Assembly (NCBI GenBank): GCA_017469605.1 | Contig: JAFUGB010000182.1 | Location: 1 to 8,904 of the forward strand | DNA from: Clostridia bacterium | Lineage (GTDB): Bacteria > Bacillota > Clostridia > Christensenellales > Aristaeellaceae | Reading direction: 5' to 3' | DNA length: 8,904 nt | Part shown: positions 1-6,604 of the stretch, piece after piece | Layout: the number at the start of each line of letters is the position of its first letter | How positions within the stretch are numbered: the first letter of the stretch is position 1 | The notes under the pieces: model-generated | What the model saw: only the letters and a program-made list of their open reading frames with translations | Databases searched by the model: none | What the model was told of the DNA's origin: nothing | Program-made: the position numbers and the translations under genes

Positions 1-1001
1 ACGACCAGCCCATCCCCAACAAGGCCGGCTATGTGCAGGTTCGCCGTCAGTACAACGAGAACAAGAAAGCCATCCGCGAAAGCTGGTTTGACGAAAACGA
101 CCAGCCGGTCACCAACGGCAATACCTATGTCACCATCCTCCGGGACTTTGACGCCGCCGGCAACGTGATCTGGGAGAAATACCTGGACGCCAACGACCAG
201 CCCATCCCCAACAAGGCCGGCTATGTGCAGGTTCGCCGTCAGTACAACGAGAACAAGAAAGCCATCCGCGAAAGCTGGTTTGATGAAAACGACCAGCCGG
301 TCACCAATGGCAACACCTATGTAACTGTCTTGAAGGATTATGATGCCGCGGGCAACGTAATCTGGGAGAAATACCTGGACGCCGACGACCAGCCCATCGC
401 CAATTCCAAAGGCGTCGCGGAAGTCCGCCGCACATATAATGAGAATAAAAAGATCATCCGCGAAAGCTGGTTTGATGTGGAAGGGAAGCCTACAGGTAAC
501 GGCAACACCTATGTAACTGTTCTGAAGGATTATGACGCCGCAGGCAATACCATCTGGGAAAAATACCTGGACGCCGACGACCAGCCCATCCCCAACAAGG
601 CCGGTTACGTGCAGGTTCGCCGCCAGTACAACGAAAACAAAAAGGTTGTCCGCGAAAGCTGGTTTGACGAAAACGACCAGCCGGTCACCAACGGCAATAC
701 CTATGTCACCATCCTCCGGGACTTCGACGCCGCTGGCAATACCATCTGGGAGAAATACCTGGACGCCGATGACCAGCCCATTCCCAACAAGGCCGGCTAT
801 GTGCAGGTCAGACGCCAGTACAACGGAAACAAAAAGGTTGTTCGGGAAAGCTGGTTTGACGAGAACGACCAGCCCTATGCCGATCAGCAAGGCGCTGTAT
901 CCGTTGTCTATGAATACGACGAAAACGGAAAGGTCAGCGCGACGCTGAAATATGATCTGTCAGGCAATCTGATAAATGACAACCCTGAAGAAGCAAAGTA
1001 A
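1..1001 (+). CDS. Tandem-repeat protein, C-terminal part (5' end outside window)
   Basis: The frame is open from base 3 to the TAA at 999-1001, giving 332 residues with no start in the window, so the gene begins upstream. Nearly all of it is a 64-residue repeat made of two related 32-residue halves. Half A has Y-V-x-V-R-R-x-Y-N-E-N-K-K...RESWFD-x-x-x-x-P; half B has YVT-hydrophobic-L-(R/K)-D-(F/Y)-D-A-A-G-N...WEKYLD-A-x-DQPI. The shared pattern of Tyr/Phe, Asp-x-x-Gly-Asn turns, aromatic-Asp and a Pro-containing turn suggests stacked beta-hairpins, like YD/Rhs-type or other surface repeat proteins. The last half (about residues 298-329) has diverged and acts as a C-terminal cap, ending NDNPEEAK. 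There is no LPXTG motif, membrane segment or catalytic motif in this part. Function is unknown; a surface or secreted location would need the N-terminus. It is convergent with glnN. Confidence 0.85.
   Translation, partial: DQPIPNKAGYVQVRRQYNENKKAIRESWFDENDQPVTNGNTYVTILRDFDAAGNVIWEKYLDANDQPIPNKAGYVQVRRQYNENKKAIRESWFDENDQPVTNGNTYVTVLKDYDAAGNVIWEKYLDADDQPIANSKGVAEVRRTYNENKKIIRESWFDVEGKPTGNGNTYVTVLKDYDAAGNTIWEKYLDADDQPIPNKAGYVQVRRQYNENKKVVRESWFDENDQPVTNGNTYVTILRDFDAAGNTIWEKYLDADDQPIPNKAGYVQVRRQYNGNKKVVRESWFDENDQPYADQQGAVSVVYEYDENGKVSATLKYDLSGNLINDNPEEAK
30..989 (+). repeat. 192-bp in-frame tandem repeat, about five units
   Basis: Units begin at the valine-position codon at 33, 225, 417, 609 and 801, exactly 192 bp apart, and each encodes 64 residues (two 32-residue halves). 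The end of a further unit is present at 3-32, so the array continues upstream. Units 1, 2 and 4 are close copies, unit 3 is the most diverged (ANSKGVAEV, DVEGKPTG), and the second half of unit 5 is a degenerate cap. Third-base differences divide the B halves into two classes: ILRDF (units 1 and 4) and VLKDY (units 2 and 3). The order is mosaic. Confidence 0.95.
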
Positions 1002-1021
1002 GGACAGCATTCATTCACAAC

Positions 1022-1053
1022 AAAAGAGGGAAGCCGTAAAACTTCCCTCTTTT
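1022..1053. terminator. Bidirectional intrinsic terminator between repeat gene and glnN
   Basis: A perfect 12-bp stem, AAAAGAGGGAAG (1022-1033) with CTTCCCTCTTTT (1042-1053), encloses an 8-nt loop. On each strand the 3' arm ends in TTTT, so it can stop transcription from both convergent genes: the repeat gene ending at 1001 and glnN ending at 1074. Confidence 0.9.
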
Positions 1054-1073
1054 CATGTACGCGTTTTTAAGAA

Positions 1074-3143
1074 TCACTTTACGCTGAACATCATATCCCC
1101 ATAGGTTGGGAAAGGCCAATCGGCGGATGGCATTTTGGCTTCCATGGCGTCAGCGGCTGCCCGCAGCCAGCGCATGGCGGGCAACACAAAATCACGATAC
1201 TTGAACGCCGCCTTTTCATCCACGCCGCCGTTCACTTGCTCCAGCGCTTTTTCCAGCGCACAGCGGGCGTCATATGCCTCATCCAGCAAATCCTCCAGCG
1301 CTTCCAGCGTATTGGCCTCATAACGCGTGCCCTGGCGCTGGGTGCGGTCCCGCAGTTTGCCGCAAAAGCCGCTGACGGCAGGCAGGATATCCCGATCTGC
1401 CATTTCCAGCATGGTCACCGCCTCTATATGCAGTACCTTGCAATAGTTTTCGGCCATAATAGCGCACCGGGCGCGCATTTCGGCCTCCGAAAAAACGCCA
1501 TGGTTCTCGAACAGGCGCACATTCTCCGGCGTAACATACCGCGGAATGCAGTCCGCCGTAGTGGCCAGGCAGCTCAGCCCACGGCGCTCAGCCTCCGCTA
1601 CCCATTCGGAACCGTAACCGTTGCCATTAAAAATGATGCGCTTATGCGCGCGGATCACATCACGGATCAGTTGGTGCAGCTCGCCTTCAAAATTATCCGC
1701 CTTCTCCAGCCTTTGGGCGTATTGACGCAAGGATTCCGCCACAGCCGTATTGAGCACAATATTGCAGCCCGATACGCTCATGGGCGCGCCGGGAGAACGG
1801 AATTCAAACTTATTGCCGGTAAACGCAAAGGGCGAAGTACGGTTGCGGTCAGTGGTGTCCCGGGGGAAGCGCGGCAGGGTATGCACGCCCACACGCAGCA
1901 GCGTCTTTTCCTTGGGATTCACCGGAGCGTCGGTATCGATGGCCTTGAGCACATCGGTCAGCTCCTCGCCCAGGAACACGCTCATAATGGCCGGGGGCGC
2001 CTCGCTGCCGCCCAGGCGGTTATCGTTGCCCGCGCTGGCCACAGAAATGCGCAGCATCTCCTGATAATCGTCCACCGCCTGCAGCACAGCGCACAGGAAC
2101 AGCAAAAACTGCGCGTTTTCAGCCGGCGTATCTCCCGGCTCCAACAGGTTAAGCCCGGTATCGGTGGACAGCGACCAGTTGTTATGTTTGCCCGATCCGT
2201 TAACGCCGGCAAAGGGCTTCTCATGCAGCAGGCACACCATACCATGCCGCTGAGCCACCTTTTTCATGATTTCCATGGTAAGCTGGTTATGGTCCGCCGC
2301 GATGTTGACCACATTGTAGATGGGCGCCAGCTCATGCTGGGCAGGCGCCACCTCATTATGCTCGGTCTTCGCCGTAACGCCCAGCTTCCAAAGCTCCTCG
2401 TTAAGCTCCTTCATAAAGGCCGCCACCCGGGGCTTGATCACGCCGTAATAATGATCCTCCAGCTCCTGTCCCTTGGGAGGGCGGGCGCCATACAGCGTGC
2501 GCCCGGTATACATCAGGTCGCGGCGCTGGTTCAGGATCTCCGCGTCAATCAGGAAATACTCCTGTTCCGGACCGCAGTTGATATGGGCGGCCTGTACGTC
2601 ATGATGTCCAAAAAGCTTCAGTATTCGCAGCGTTTGCCGATTGAGCGCTTCCATGGAGCGCAGCGGCGGCGTTTTTTTATCCAGCGCTTCACCGCCATAG
2701 CTGCAAAAAGCCGTGGGAATGCACAGCACGCCGTCCTTGATAAAAGCGTAGCTGTTAGGATCCCAGGCGGTATACCCGCGGGCCTCGAAGGTTGCCCGCA
2801 AACCGCCGGAAGGGAAAGATGACGCGTCCGATTCCCCCTGGATCAGTTCCTTTCCGGAAAACTCCATGATGGCGCGGCCGTCCCGGCCTGTACGCAGAAA
2901 AGCCTCATGCTTTTCCGCCGTAATGCCGGTCATGGGCTGGAACCAATGGGTATAGTGAGTAGCGCCTTTTTCAAGGGCCCATTCCTTCATTGCCTCGGCC
3001 ACCACGCCCGCCACCTGGGGATCCAGCTTATGGCCGCCCCGCATGGTGCGCTTCAGCTTTTGGTAAACCTCCTCGGGCAGGCGCTGCTTCATTACGGCAT
3101 CCGAAAAAACCATCGTTCCAAACAGTTCTGTTCCGCTGTTCAT
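1074..3143 (-). CDS. glnN: Glutamine synthetase type III (GSIII)
   Basis: The product (689 aa) makes glutamine from glutamate, ammonia and ATP in the cytoplasm. Length and motifs fit GSIII, the large dodecameric class, not the roughly 450-aa GSI. Visible motifs, in order: the GSIII N-terminal region with FGTMVFSDAV and THYTHWFQPMTG; GPEQEYF (about 191-197) with the metal-binding glutamate; KTEHNEVAPAQHE (about 259-271); NGSGKHNNWS (about 315-324), the substrate/ATP loop; LGGSEAPPA; and RTSPFAFTGNKFEFRSPG (about 435-452), a signature arginine/glutamate block. The frame can be read back to a TTG at 3206, but the ATG at 3141-3143 is chosen: it has AAAGGAG 7 nt upstream, and the residues after it (MNSGTELFG) match where GSIII proteins start. 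The TTG start would also lie inside the leader, with no Shine-Dalgarno. Transcribed divergently from guaA. Confidence 0.96.
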   Translation of the reverse strand: MNSGTELFGTMVFSDAVMKQRLPEEVYQKLKRTMRGGHKLDPQVAGVVAEAMKEWALEKGATHYTHWFQPMTGITAEKHEAFLRTGRDGRAIMEFSGKELIQGESDASSFPSGGLRATFEARGYTAWDPNSYAFIKDGVLCIPTAFCSYGGEALDKKTPPLRSMEALNRQTLRILKLFGHHDVQAAHINCGPEQEYFLIDAEILNQRRDLMYTGRTLYGARPPKGQELEDHYYGVIKPRVAAFMKELNEELWKLGVTAKTEHNEVAPAQHELAPIYNVVNIAADHNQLTMEIMKKVAQRHGMVCLLHEKPFAGVNGSGKHNNWSLSTDTGLNLLEPGDTPAENAQFLLFLCAVLQAVDDYQEMLRISVASAGNDNRLGGSEAPPAIMSVFLGEELTDVLKAIDTDAPVNPKEKTLLRVGVHTLPRFPRDTTDRNRTSPFAFTGNKFEFRSPGAPMSVSGCNIVLNTAVAESLRQYAQRLEKADNFEGELHQLIRDVIRAHKRIIFNGNGYGSEWVAEAERRGLSCLATTADCIPRYVTPENVRLFENHGVFSEAEMRARCAIMAENYCKVLHIEAVTMLEMADRDILPAVSGFCGKLRDRTQRQGTRYEANTLEALEDLLDEAYDARCALEKALEQVNGGVDEKAAFKYRDFVLPAMRWLRAAADAMEAKMPSADWPFPTYGDMMFSVK

Positions 3144-3169
3144 GGACGCGCTCCTTTCATCTGTCTGTC

Positions 3170-3213
3170 CCGCGGCGTAACAAACGCGCAAAACCTTTAT
3201 TGACAAGCCGCGG
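3170..3213 (-). promoter_or_regulatory. GC-rich hairpin at the 5' end of the glnN leader
   Basis: GCCGCGG (3207-3213) and CCGCGGC (3170-3176) can form a 7-bp all-GC stem with a 30-nt loop in the glnN transcript. With the start point predicted near 3217, the stem begins within a few bases of the RNA 5' end, and it closes about 13 nt before the AAAGGAG. It could stabilise the message or tune translation. The role is inferred. Confidence 0.4.
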
Positions 3214-3228
3214 CGACTTTCCTATAAT
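3200..3228 (+). promoter_or_regulatory. Consensus sigma-A promoter of guaA
   Basis: TTGACA (3200-3205), a 17-bp spacer and TATAAT (3223-3228) make a full-consensus vegetative promoter. Predicted start is near 3235, giving a leader of about 105 nt before the guaA ATG. It lies on the opposite strand to, and overlaps, the glnN promoter. Confidence 0.85.
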
Positions 3229-3252
3229 ATCATATTGTATTCCGATTTGCAA
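3224..3252 (-). promoter_or_regulatory. Predicted sigma-A promoter of glnN
   Basis: On the minus strand TTGCAA (3247-3252) is followed by 17 bp and then TATTAT (3224-3229), matching consensus at 4/6 and 5/6. Predicted start is near 3217, giving a leader of about 74 nt. Its -10 overlaps the guaA -10 by five bases. No convincing GlnR/TnrA-type operator was seen. Confidence 0.65.
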
Positions 3253-3253
3253 A

Positions 3254-3312
3254 GGGGGAACAGCGGCGCAACCCCAAGGGATCAAGCACGCGGGCTGTTT
3301 TCTTTTTGTTTC
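3254..3312 (+). promoter_or_regulatory. Possible attenuator in the guaA leader
   Basis: AACAGC (3259-3264) can pair with GCTGTT (3294-3299), directly before a T-rich tract (TTTTCTTTTTGTTT, 3298-3311). A competing hairpin, GGGG (3255-3258) with CCCC (3272-3275), would trap the AACAGC arm in its loop, so the two pairings exclude each other. The terminator-like stem is only 6 bp with a long internal part. The purine riboswitch core was not found. Treat this as tentative. Confidence 0.25.
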
Positions 3313-3340
3313 CAATCCACTGCTTGAGAGGTTATACAGA

Positions 3341-4864
3341 ATGCGGCAGACAGTGATCATTCTGGATTTTGGCGGACAGTATAAGGAGCTCATTGCCCGC
3401 CGGGTACGCGAGTTGGGCGTTTATTCTGAAATCTGGCCCTGTGATGCGGCCATTGAAAGGATTCGCGATAAGCAGCCCATCGGCATCATCTTTACCGGCG
3501 GGCCGGACAGCGTGAACGCCTCTGGGCATCCGGCCTGTGATATGGCCGTATTTTCCCTGGGCGTGCCGGTGCTGGGCATTTGCTACGGCATGCAGTTTAT
3601 GAGCCATGCCCTGGGCGGCGAGGTCCGCCCCTGCGAAAGCAGCGAATACGGCACCATGGACTGCCAGGTAGACCCCGGCAGCACGCTGTTCCGCGGTCTC
3701 GCTCCCAGCCAGCGTGTGCTGATGAGCCATACGGATTATGTTTTCCGTCCGCCGGAGGGCTTTATCGTTACCGCCCGTACAGCCCTTTGCCCCGCCGCTG
3801 CCATGGAAAACCCCGCGAAACAGCTGTATGCCGTACAATTCCACCCCGAGGTGGAAAACACCCGGCAGGGCCGCGATATGCTGCGCACCTTCCTGTACGA
3901 TATCTGCGGCGCGGCAGGCGATTACAACATGCGGGATTACCTGGACCGGGTTACCGAGGAAGTCCGCGCCCAGGTGGGCAAGGAGCGCGTGCTGCTGGGC
4001 CTTTCCGGCGGCGTGGACAGCTCGGTTTGCGCAGCACTGCTGAGCCGTGCCATTCCGGGACAGATGACCTGCATCTACATTGACCACGGTTTCATGCGCA
4101 AAAACGAAACCGAGGAAGTGCGCAAAGCCTTTGAAGGCCGTGACCTGGACCTGCGTATCATCGATGCCAGCCAGCAATTCCTGGCCGCCCTGTCCGGCGT
4201 TACGGATCCCGAGCAGAAGCGCAAGATCATCGGCCGGGAATTTGTGCGCGCCTTTGAAAAAGCCGCCCGGGAATGCGGTCAGCCTGCCTTTTTGGCCCAG
4301 GGCACCATTTATCCCGATATTGTGGAATCAGGCAAAAACAAATCCGCCGTAATCAAAAGCCATCACAACGTGGGCGGCCTGCCCGCGGATATGGGCTTCA
4401 AGGGCGTGGTGGAACCGCTGCGCGGCCTTTTTAAGGACGAGGTCCGAAAATTGGGCCGCATGCTGAAATTGCCTAGCGCCCTTGTGCAGCGCCAGCCCTT
4501 CCCCGGACCCGGCCTGGCCATCCGCGTAATCGGTGAAGTCACCCGGGAAAAGCTGAATATCCTCAGGGAAGCCGACGCCATCGTGCGCCAGGAAATTGGC
4601 CGAAGCCGCGCCCGTGCCGACCAATATTTCTGTGTCCTCACCAATGTGCGCTCAGTGGGCGTCATGGGCGATTTCCGCACCTATGAATATACCCTGGCTG
4701 TCCGCGCCGTGCGCACCAATGATTTCATGACCTGCGAATATGCCCCTCTCCCTCATTCCCTGCTTTTCAGGATTTCCAACCGGATCACCGGCGAAGTGCA
4801 GGGCGTTAATCGGGTGGTGTATGATATCACCGGAAAGCCCCCGGCAACGATTGAGTGGGAATAA
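3341..4864 (+). CDS. guaA: GMP synthase (glutamine-hydrolysing)
   Basis: The product (507 aa, full family length) converts XMP to GMP using ATP and the amide nitrogen of glutamine, the last step of de novo guanine nucleotide synthesis. The N-terminal class I glutamine amidotransferase domain (about 1-190) has the nucleophile Cys81 in GICYGMQ and the His168/Glu170 pair in FHPEVE. The ATP-pyrophosphatase domain carries the P-loop LSGGVDSS (about 221-228). The C-terminal dimerisation domain has QPFPGPGLAIRVIGE and ends in the typical PPATIEWE. The start is the ATG at 3341, with GAGAGG about 9 nt upstream and the usual opening VIILDFGGQY; the open frame reaching further upstream (to about 2990) overlaps glnN and has no homologous features. 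It is driven by a consensus promoter at 3200-3228. The last codons are a frequent attachment site for integrative elements. Confidence 0.98.
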   Translation: MRQTVIILDFGGQYKELIARRVRELGVYSEIWPCDAAIERIRDKQPIGIIFTGGPDSVNASGHPACDMAVFSLGVPVLGICYGMQFMSHALGGEVRPCESSEYGTMDCQVDPGSTLFRGLAPSQRVLMSHTDYVFRPPEGFIVTARTALCPAAAMENPAKQLYAVQFHPEVENTRQGRDMLRTFLYDICGAAGDYNMRDYLDRVTEEVRAQVGKERVLLGLSGGVDSSVCAALLSRAIPGQMTCIYIDHGFMRKNETEEVRKAFEGRDLDLRIIDASQQFLAALSGVTDPEQKRKIIGREFVRAFEKAARECGQPAFLAQGTIYPDIVESGKNKSAVIKSHHNVGGLPADMGFKGVVEPLRGLFKDEVRKLGRMLKLPSALVQRQPFPGPGLAIRVIGEVTREKLNILREADAIVRQEIGRSRARADQYFCVLTNVRSVGVMGDFRTYEYTLAVRAVRTNDFMTCEYAPLPHSLLFRISNRITGEVQGVNRVVYDITGKPPATIEWE

Positions 4865-4870
4865 TTGCAA

Positions 4871-4924
4871 AAACGCCGGAAACCCGCATAAATACTGGGT
4901 TTCTGAAATCCCCAAACGGCGTTT
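4871..4924. repeat. Compound inverted repeat just after guaA
   Basis: An outer pair, AAACGCCG (4871-4878) with CGGCGTTT (4917-4924), encloses an adjoining inner pair, GAAACCC (4879-4885) with GGGTTTC (4897-4903). The two stems stack on the 5' side and leave a 13-nt bulge on the 3' side. There is no T-run, so it is not a classical terminator. It may be a guaA 3'-end hairpin or part of an integrase attachment region. Confidence 0.6.
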
Positions 4925-4941
4925 GGCAACGTTTTGGCAAC
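4921..4941. repeat. Tandem 10/11-bp repeat GTTTGGCAAC-GTTTTGGCAAC
   Basis: GTTTGGCAAC (4921-4930) is followed immediately by GTTTTGGCAAC (4931-4941). Short direct repeats next to a chromosomal attachment gene resemble arm-type sites of tyrosine recombinases. No integrase gene is present, so this role is inferred. Confidence 0.55.
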
Positions 4942-4973
4942 ATCTGAAATAACTCCATCGAATAACGAAAAAT

Positions 4974-5011
4974 AAGAGCTATCTGATTTTGAAAGTCAGG
5001 TAGCTCTTTTT
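4974..5011. terminator. Intrinsic terminator between guaA and the GNAT gene
   Basis: AAGAGCTATCTGA (4974-4986) pairs with TCAGGTAGCTCTT (4996-5008) over 13 bp with one G-U pair and a 9-nt loop, followed by a run of five T ending at 5011. On the other strand the stem is followed by TTATTTTT, so it can also stop the convergent GNAT/XRE transcript. Confidence 0.9.
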
Positions 5012-5039
5012 GTTTGCCCTAAATAGAACGGGGCCGCCC

Positions 5040-5858
5040 TCAGTTTATATTCCATGTCGCAGCAAGGCTGTTCTTTCCCTGTACCTTTACGAAGCCCGCA
5101 GATTCATAAAGCTTGATTGCCGGGATATTACCTACGTCAACGAGCAACGCCATTCCTTTCGGGAGATTTGATTCAATGGCTTTGACCAAAAGCTTTCTCC
5201 CCCAGCCTCGACGGCGATAGGCTTCCTTAACCATCAAGTCAAAGGTCTCATTTTCTTCAAAGCAATTGGTAACATCCAGGTAGCCAACAACGAGACCATT
5301 ATCGACTGCCAAAAAGACGCTAAAGCGTTCAGGCGCTTGGGCAACCTTATCGCCCGTCCAGTAGCAGTCTGTATCATGCATGGCAATATATTGCTTCTTG
5401 TATCGCTCGGTTAAAGGTTCAATTCCATTCGTGTCAACCATTGGGCAGGGATTGGACAAAACCATCTTTTGCTGCTCTTCGTAAAATGATGCGCCTCTCC
5501 TGCTCAGCAATTCCCGAAGCAGGGTGTTGGCGGGGTTGAATACAAAATCAGCCTGGAAACCCGGGTAATTTGCCTGCAAGTATTCGGCAATTTCTTCATA
5601 GGCTGCGGTTAAGCGGGAGAGTCCGACGAGCATTTCAATATACCGCTCATCCTCTGTGATCAGAAACACAAACAGTCCAGTCATCACGCCGTCATGGAAT
5701 ACCCCAAGTACGTGGTGATTCGGTTTTTCGACGGTCTTATAAAGATTGACCGCTATATTTTCTTGCGTCGAAAGCATCGGGTCCGAAAAAGCGGTGTCAC
5801 TATTTACATCATTAATGAAATCCGTGTAGGAGTCAAGTGAAGTCAGCTTTTGAATCAT
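5040..5858 (-). CDS. GNAT-family N-acetyltransferase, two-domain
   Basis: The product is a 272-aa soluble protein. The C-terminal half is a recognisable GNAT domain: a strand near VFLAVDNGLVVGYLDV (181-196), the acetyl-CoA pyrophosphate loop RRRGWG (215-220, the R-x-x-G-x-G pattern) followed by the helix RKLLVKAIES, and the motif B region NIPAIKLYESAGF (244-256). The N-terminal half (about 45-135) has similar strand and helix spacing without the acetyl-CoA loop and looks like a degenerate second GNAT fold. The substrate cannot be told. ATG at 5856-5858; the GAGGA that could act as ribosome binding site lies in the last codons of the XRE gene, whose stop is 4 bp upstream. The two are therefore co-transcribed and probably translationally coupled. 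Could be a resistance or modification enzyme, or the effector of an XRE-regulated pair. Confidence 0.85.
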   Translation of the reverse strand: MIQKLTSLDSYTDFINDVNSDTAFSDPMLSTQENIAVNLYKTVEKPNHHVLGVFHDGVMTGLFVFLITEDERYIEMLVGLSRLTAAYEEIAEYLQANYPGFQADFVFNPANTLLRELLSRRGASFYEEQQKMVLSNPCPMVDTNGIEPLTERYKKQYIAMHDTDCYWTGDKVAQAPERFSVFLAVDNGLVVGYLDVTNCFEENETFDLMVKEAYRRRGWGRKLLVKAIESNLPKGMALLVDVGNIPAIKLYESAGFVKVQGKNSLAATWNIN

Positions 5859-5862
5859 TCTC

Positions 5863-6390
5863 TTAATCCTCTTTCTTGTCCTTGAGTTCCTTGATTATAG
5901 CGTCGCTCAATTCCTGGGACGGCACCTTTGCCGTAATTTGCGTGTCATCGTACTGAGGATAGCTATAGCGCCATTTATCATAGTCGTCCTTGTTAATCTC
6001 CCCGGCATGGTACTTCTCTGCGACTTCTGCCCAGGCATAGATCAACTCAGAAATATGAGCAGCATCCTTCCCTTTCCGGGGATCAATACGGAAAAGGACT
6101 TCTCCTTCCCTGGTCTCGATGGTCAGACCGTAACGATCTTCCAAAGCGAACAGGGTGTGCGTCAACCCATAGTAACGGTCAACGTCGGGAACATAAAGAG
6201 CAAGCGAAGAGGCGTCGAGTGCTCCAGCCAGCGCTTTTGTGAGATCTTCTTTTGGGGTGCGTGATCCGGTCTCATATTGATCCATGCAGATATCGGTGGT
6301 CTTCTCCGGGAAGCCGATCAATGTACCAAGGTATTTCTGCGTCATACCCCGCAGATTGCGGATAAAGCGTATTCTTTCGCCAATCGCCAT
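5863..6390 (-). CDS. XRE-family transcriptional regulator
   Basis: The product (175 aa) has an N-terminal lambda-repressor-like helix-turn-helix (about 2-57, with GERIRFIRNLRGMTQKYLG and DQYETGSRTPK) and a charged C-terminal extension with LFALEDRYGL, KWRYSYPQYD and KVPSQELSDAI. From memory this architecture recurs in regulators carried by clostridial integrative elements. The frame opens at an ATG at 6408, but the ATG at 6388-6390 is preferred: AGAAGG lies 8 nt before it, while 6408 would leave a leader of under 10 nt from the predicted start near 6416. It is the first gene of a two-gene operon with the GNAT gene and probably represses its own promoter, as regulators of this type often do. 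Confidence 0.88.
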   Translation of the reverse strand: MAIGERIRFIRNLRGMTQKYLGTLIGFPEKTTDICMDQYETGSRTPKEDLTKALAGALDASSLALYVPDVDRYYGLTHTLFALEDRYGLTIETREGEVLFRIDPRKGKDAAHISELIYAWAEVAEKYHAGEINKDDYDKWRYSYPQYDDTQITAKVPSQELSDAIIKELKDKKED

Positions 6391-6422
6391 ATGAAAACCC
6401 TTCTGCATATGTACCTACGATA

Positions 6423-6451
6423 ATTATGGCAGATGCGTTTAAGAATGTCAA
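6423..6451 (-). promoter_or_regulatory. Sigma-A promoter of the XRE-GNAT operon
   Basis: On the minus strand TTGACA (6446-6451), a 17-bp spacer and CATAAT (6423-6428) form a near-consensus promoter. The -10 overlaps the 8-bp palindrome ATAATTAT (6420-6427), a possible operator for the regulator itself. Predicted start is near 6416. Confidence 0.75.
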
Positions 6452-6506
6452 GAATAAGCTAAACAATTCGGTTTTATTTTATTTGATGTTTTATCGAAAC
6501 CCCTCT

Positions 6507-6598
6507 TGGTATAAACAGATTAGTTTCGTATAGCGGCAACAACTTAAGCGCATATGCTAAAGTTGCATAATTGTATGATCGTCCAAGCTGGTATAAAC
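6507..6598. repeat. Direct repeat TGGTATAAAC, two copies 82 bp apart
   Basis: TGGTATAAAC occurs at 6507-6516 and 6589-6598. Each contains an extended -10 like motif (TGG-TATAAA) reading right. The second copy may be the promoter for the small HTH gene at 6755, giving a leader of about 150 nt. No good -35 is seen at either. Confidence 0.35.
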
Positions 6599-6604
6599 CG
6601 CCAC

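Noticed and set aside
30..989. CRISPR-like array
   Set aside because: The 192-bp repeats are contiguous, coding and have no unique spacers.
1236..2822. Long 528-codon plus-strand open frame across glnN
   Set aside because: It is antisense to a clearly recognised GSIII gene, has no ribosome binding site, and its composition follows the other strand.
3144..3206. A longer glnN starting at TTG 3206 (21 extra residues)
   Set aside because: No ribosome binding site, lies within the promoter/leader region, and the extra residues have no GSIII features; ATG at 3143 has AAAGGAG at good spacing.
3144..3260. GlnR/TnrA operator (TGTNA-N7-TNACA) upstream of glnN
   Set aside because: TGTCA- and TAACA-like pieces occur but never with the required spacing.
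3235..3340. Purine, PRPP or ppGpp riboswitch upstream of guaA
   Set aside because: The conserved core sequences of these riboswitch classes were not found by eye; only a weak attenuator-like arrangement is present.
3332..4177. 281-codon minus-strand open frame across guaA
   Set aside because: Antisense shadow of a full-length, motif-complete GMP synthase.
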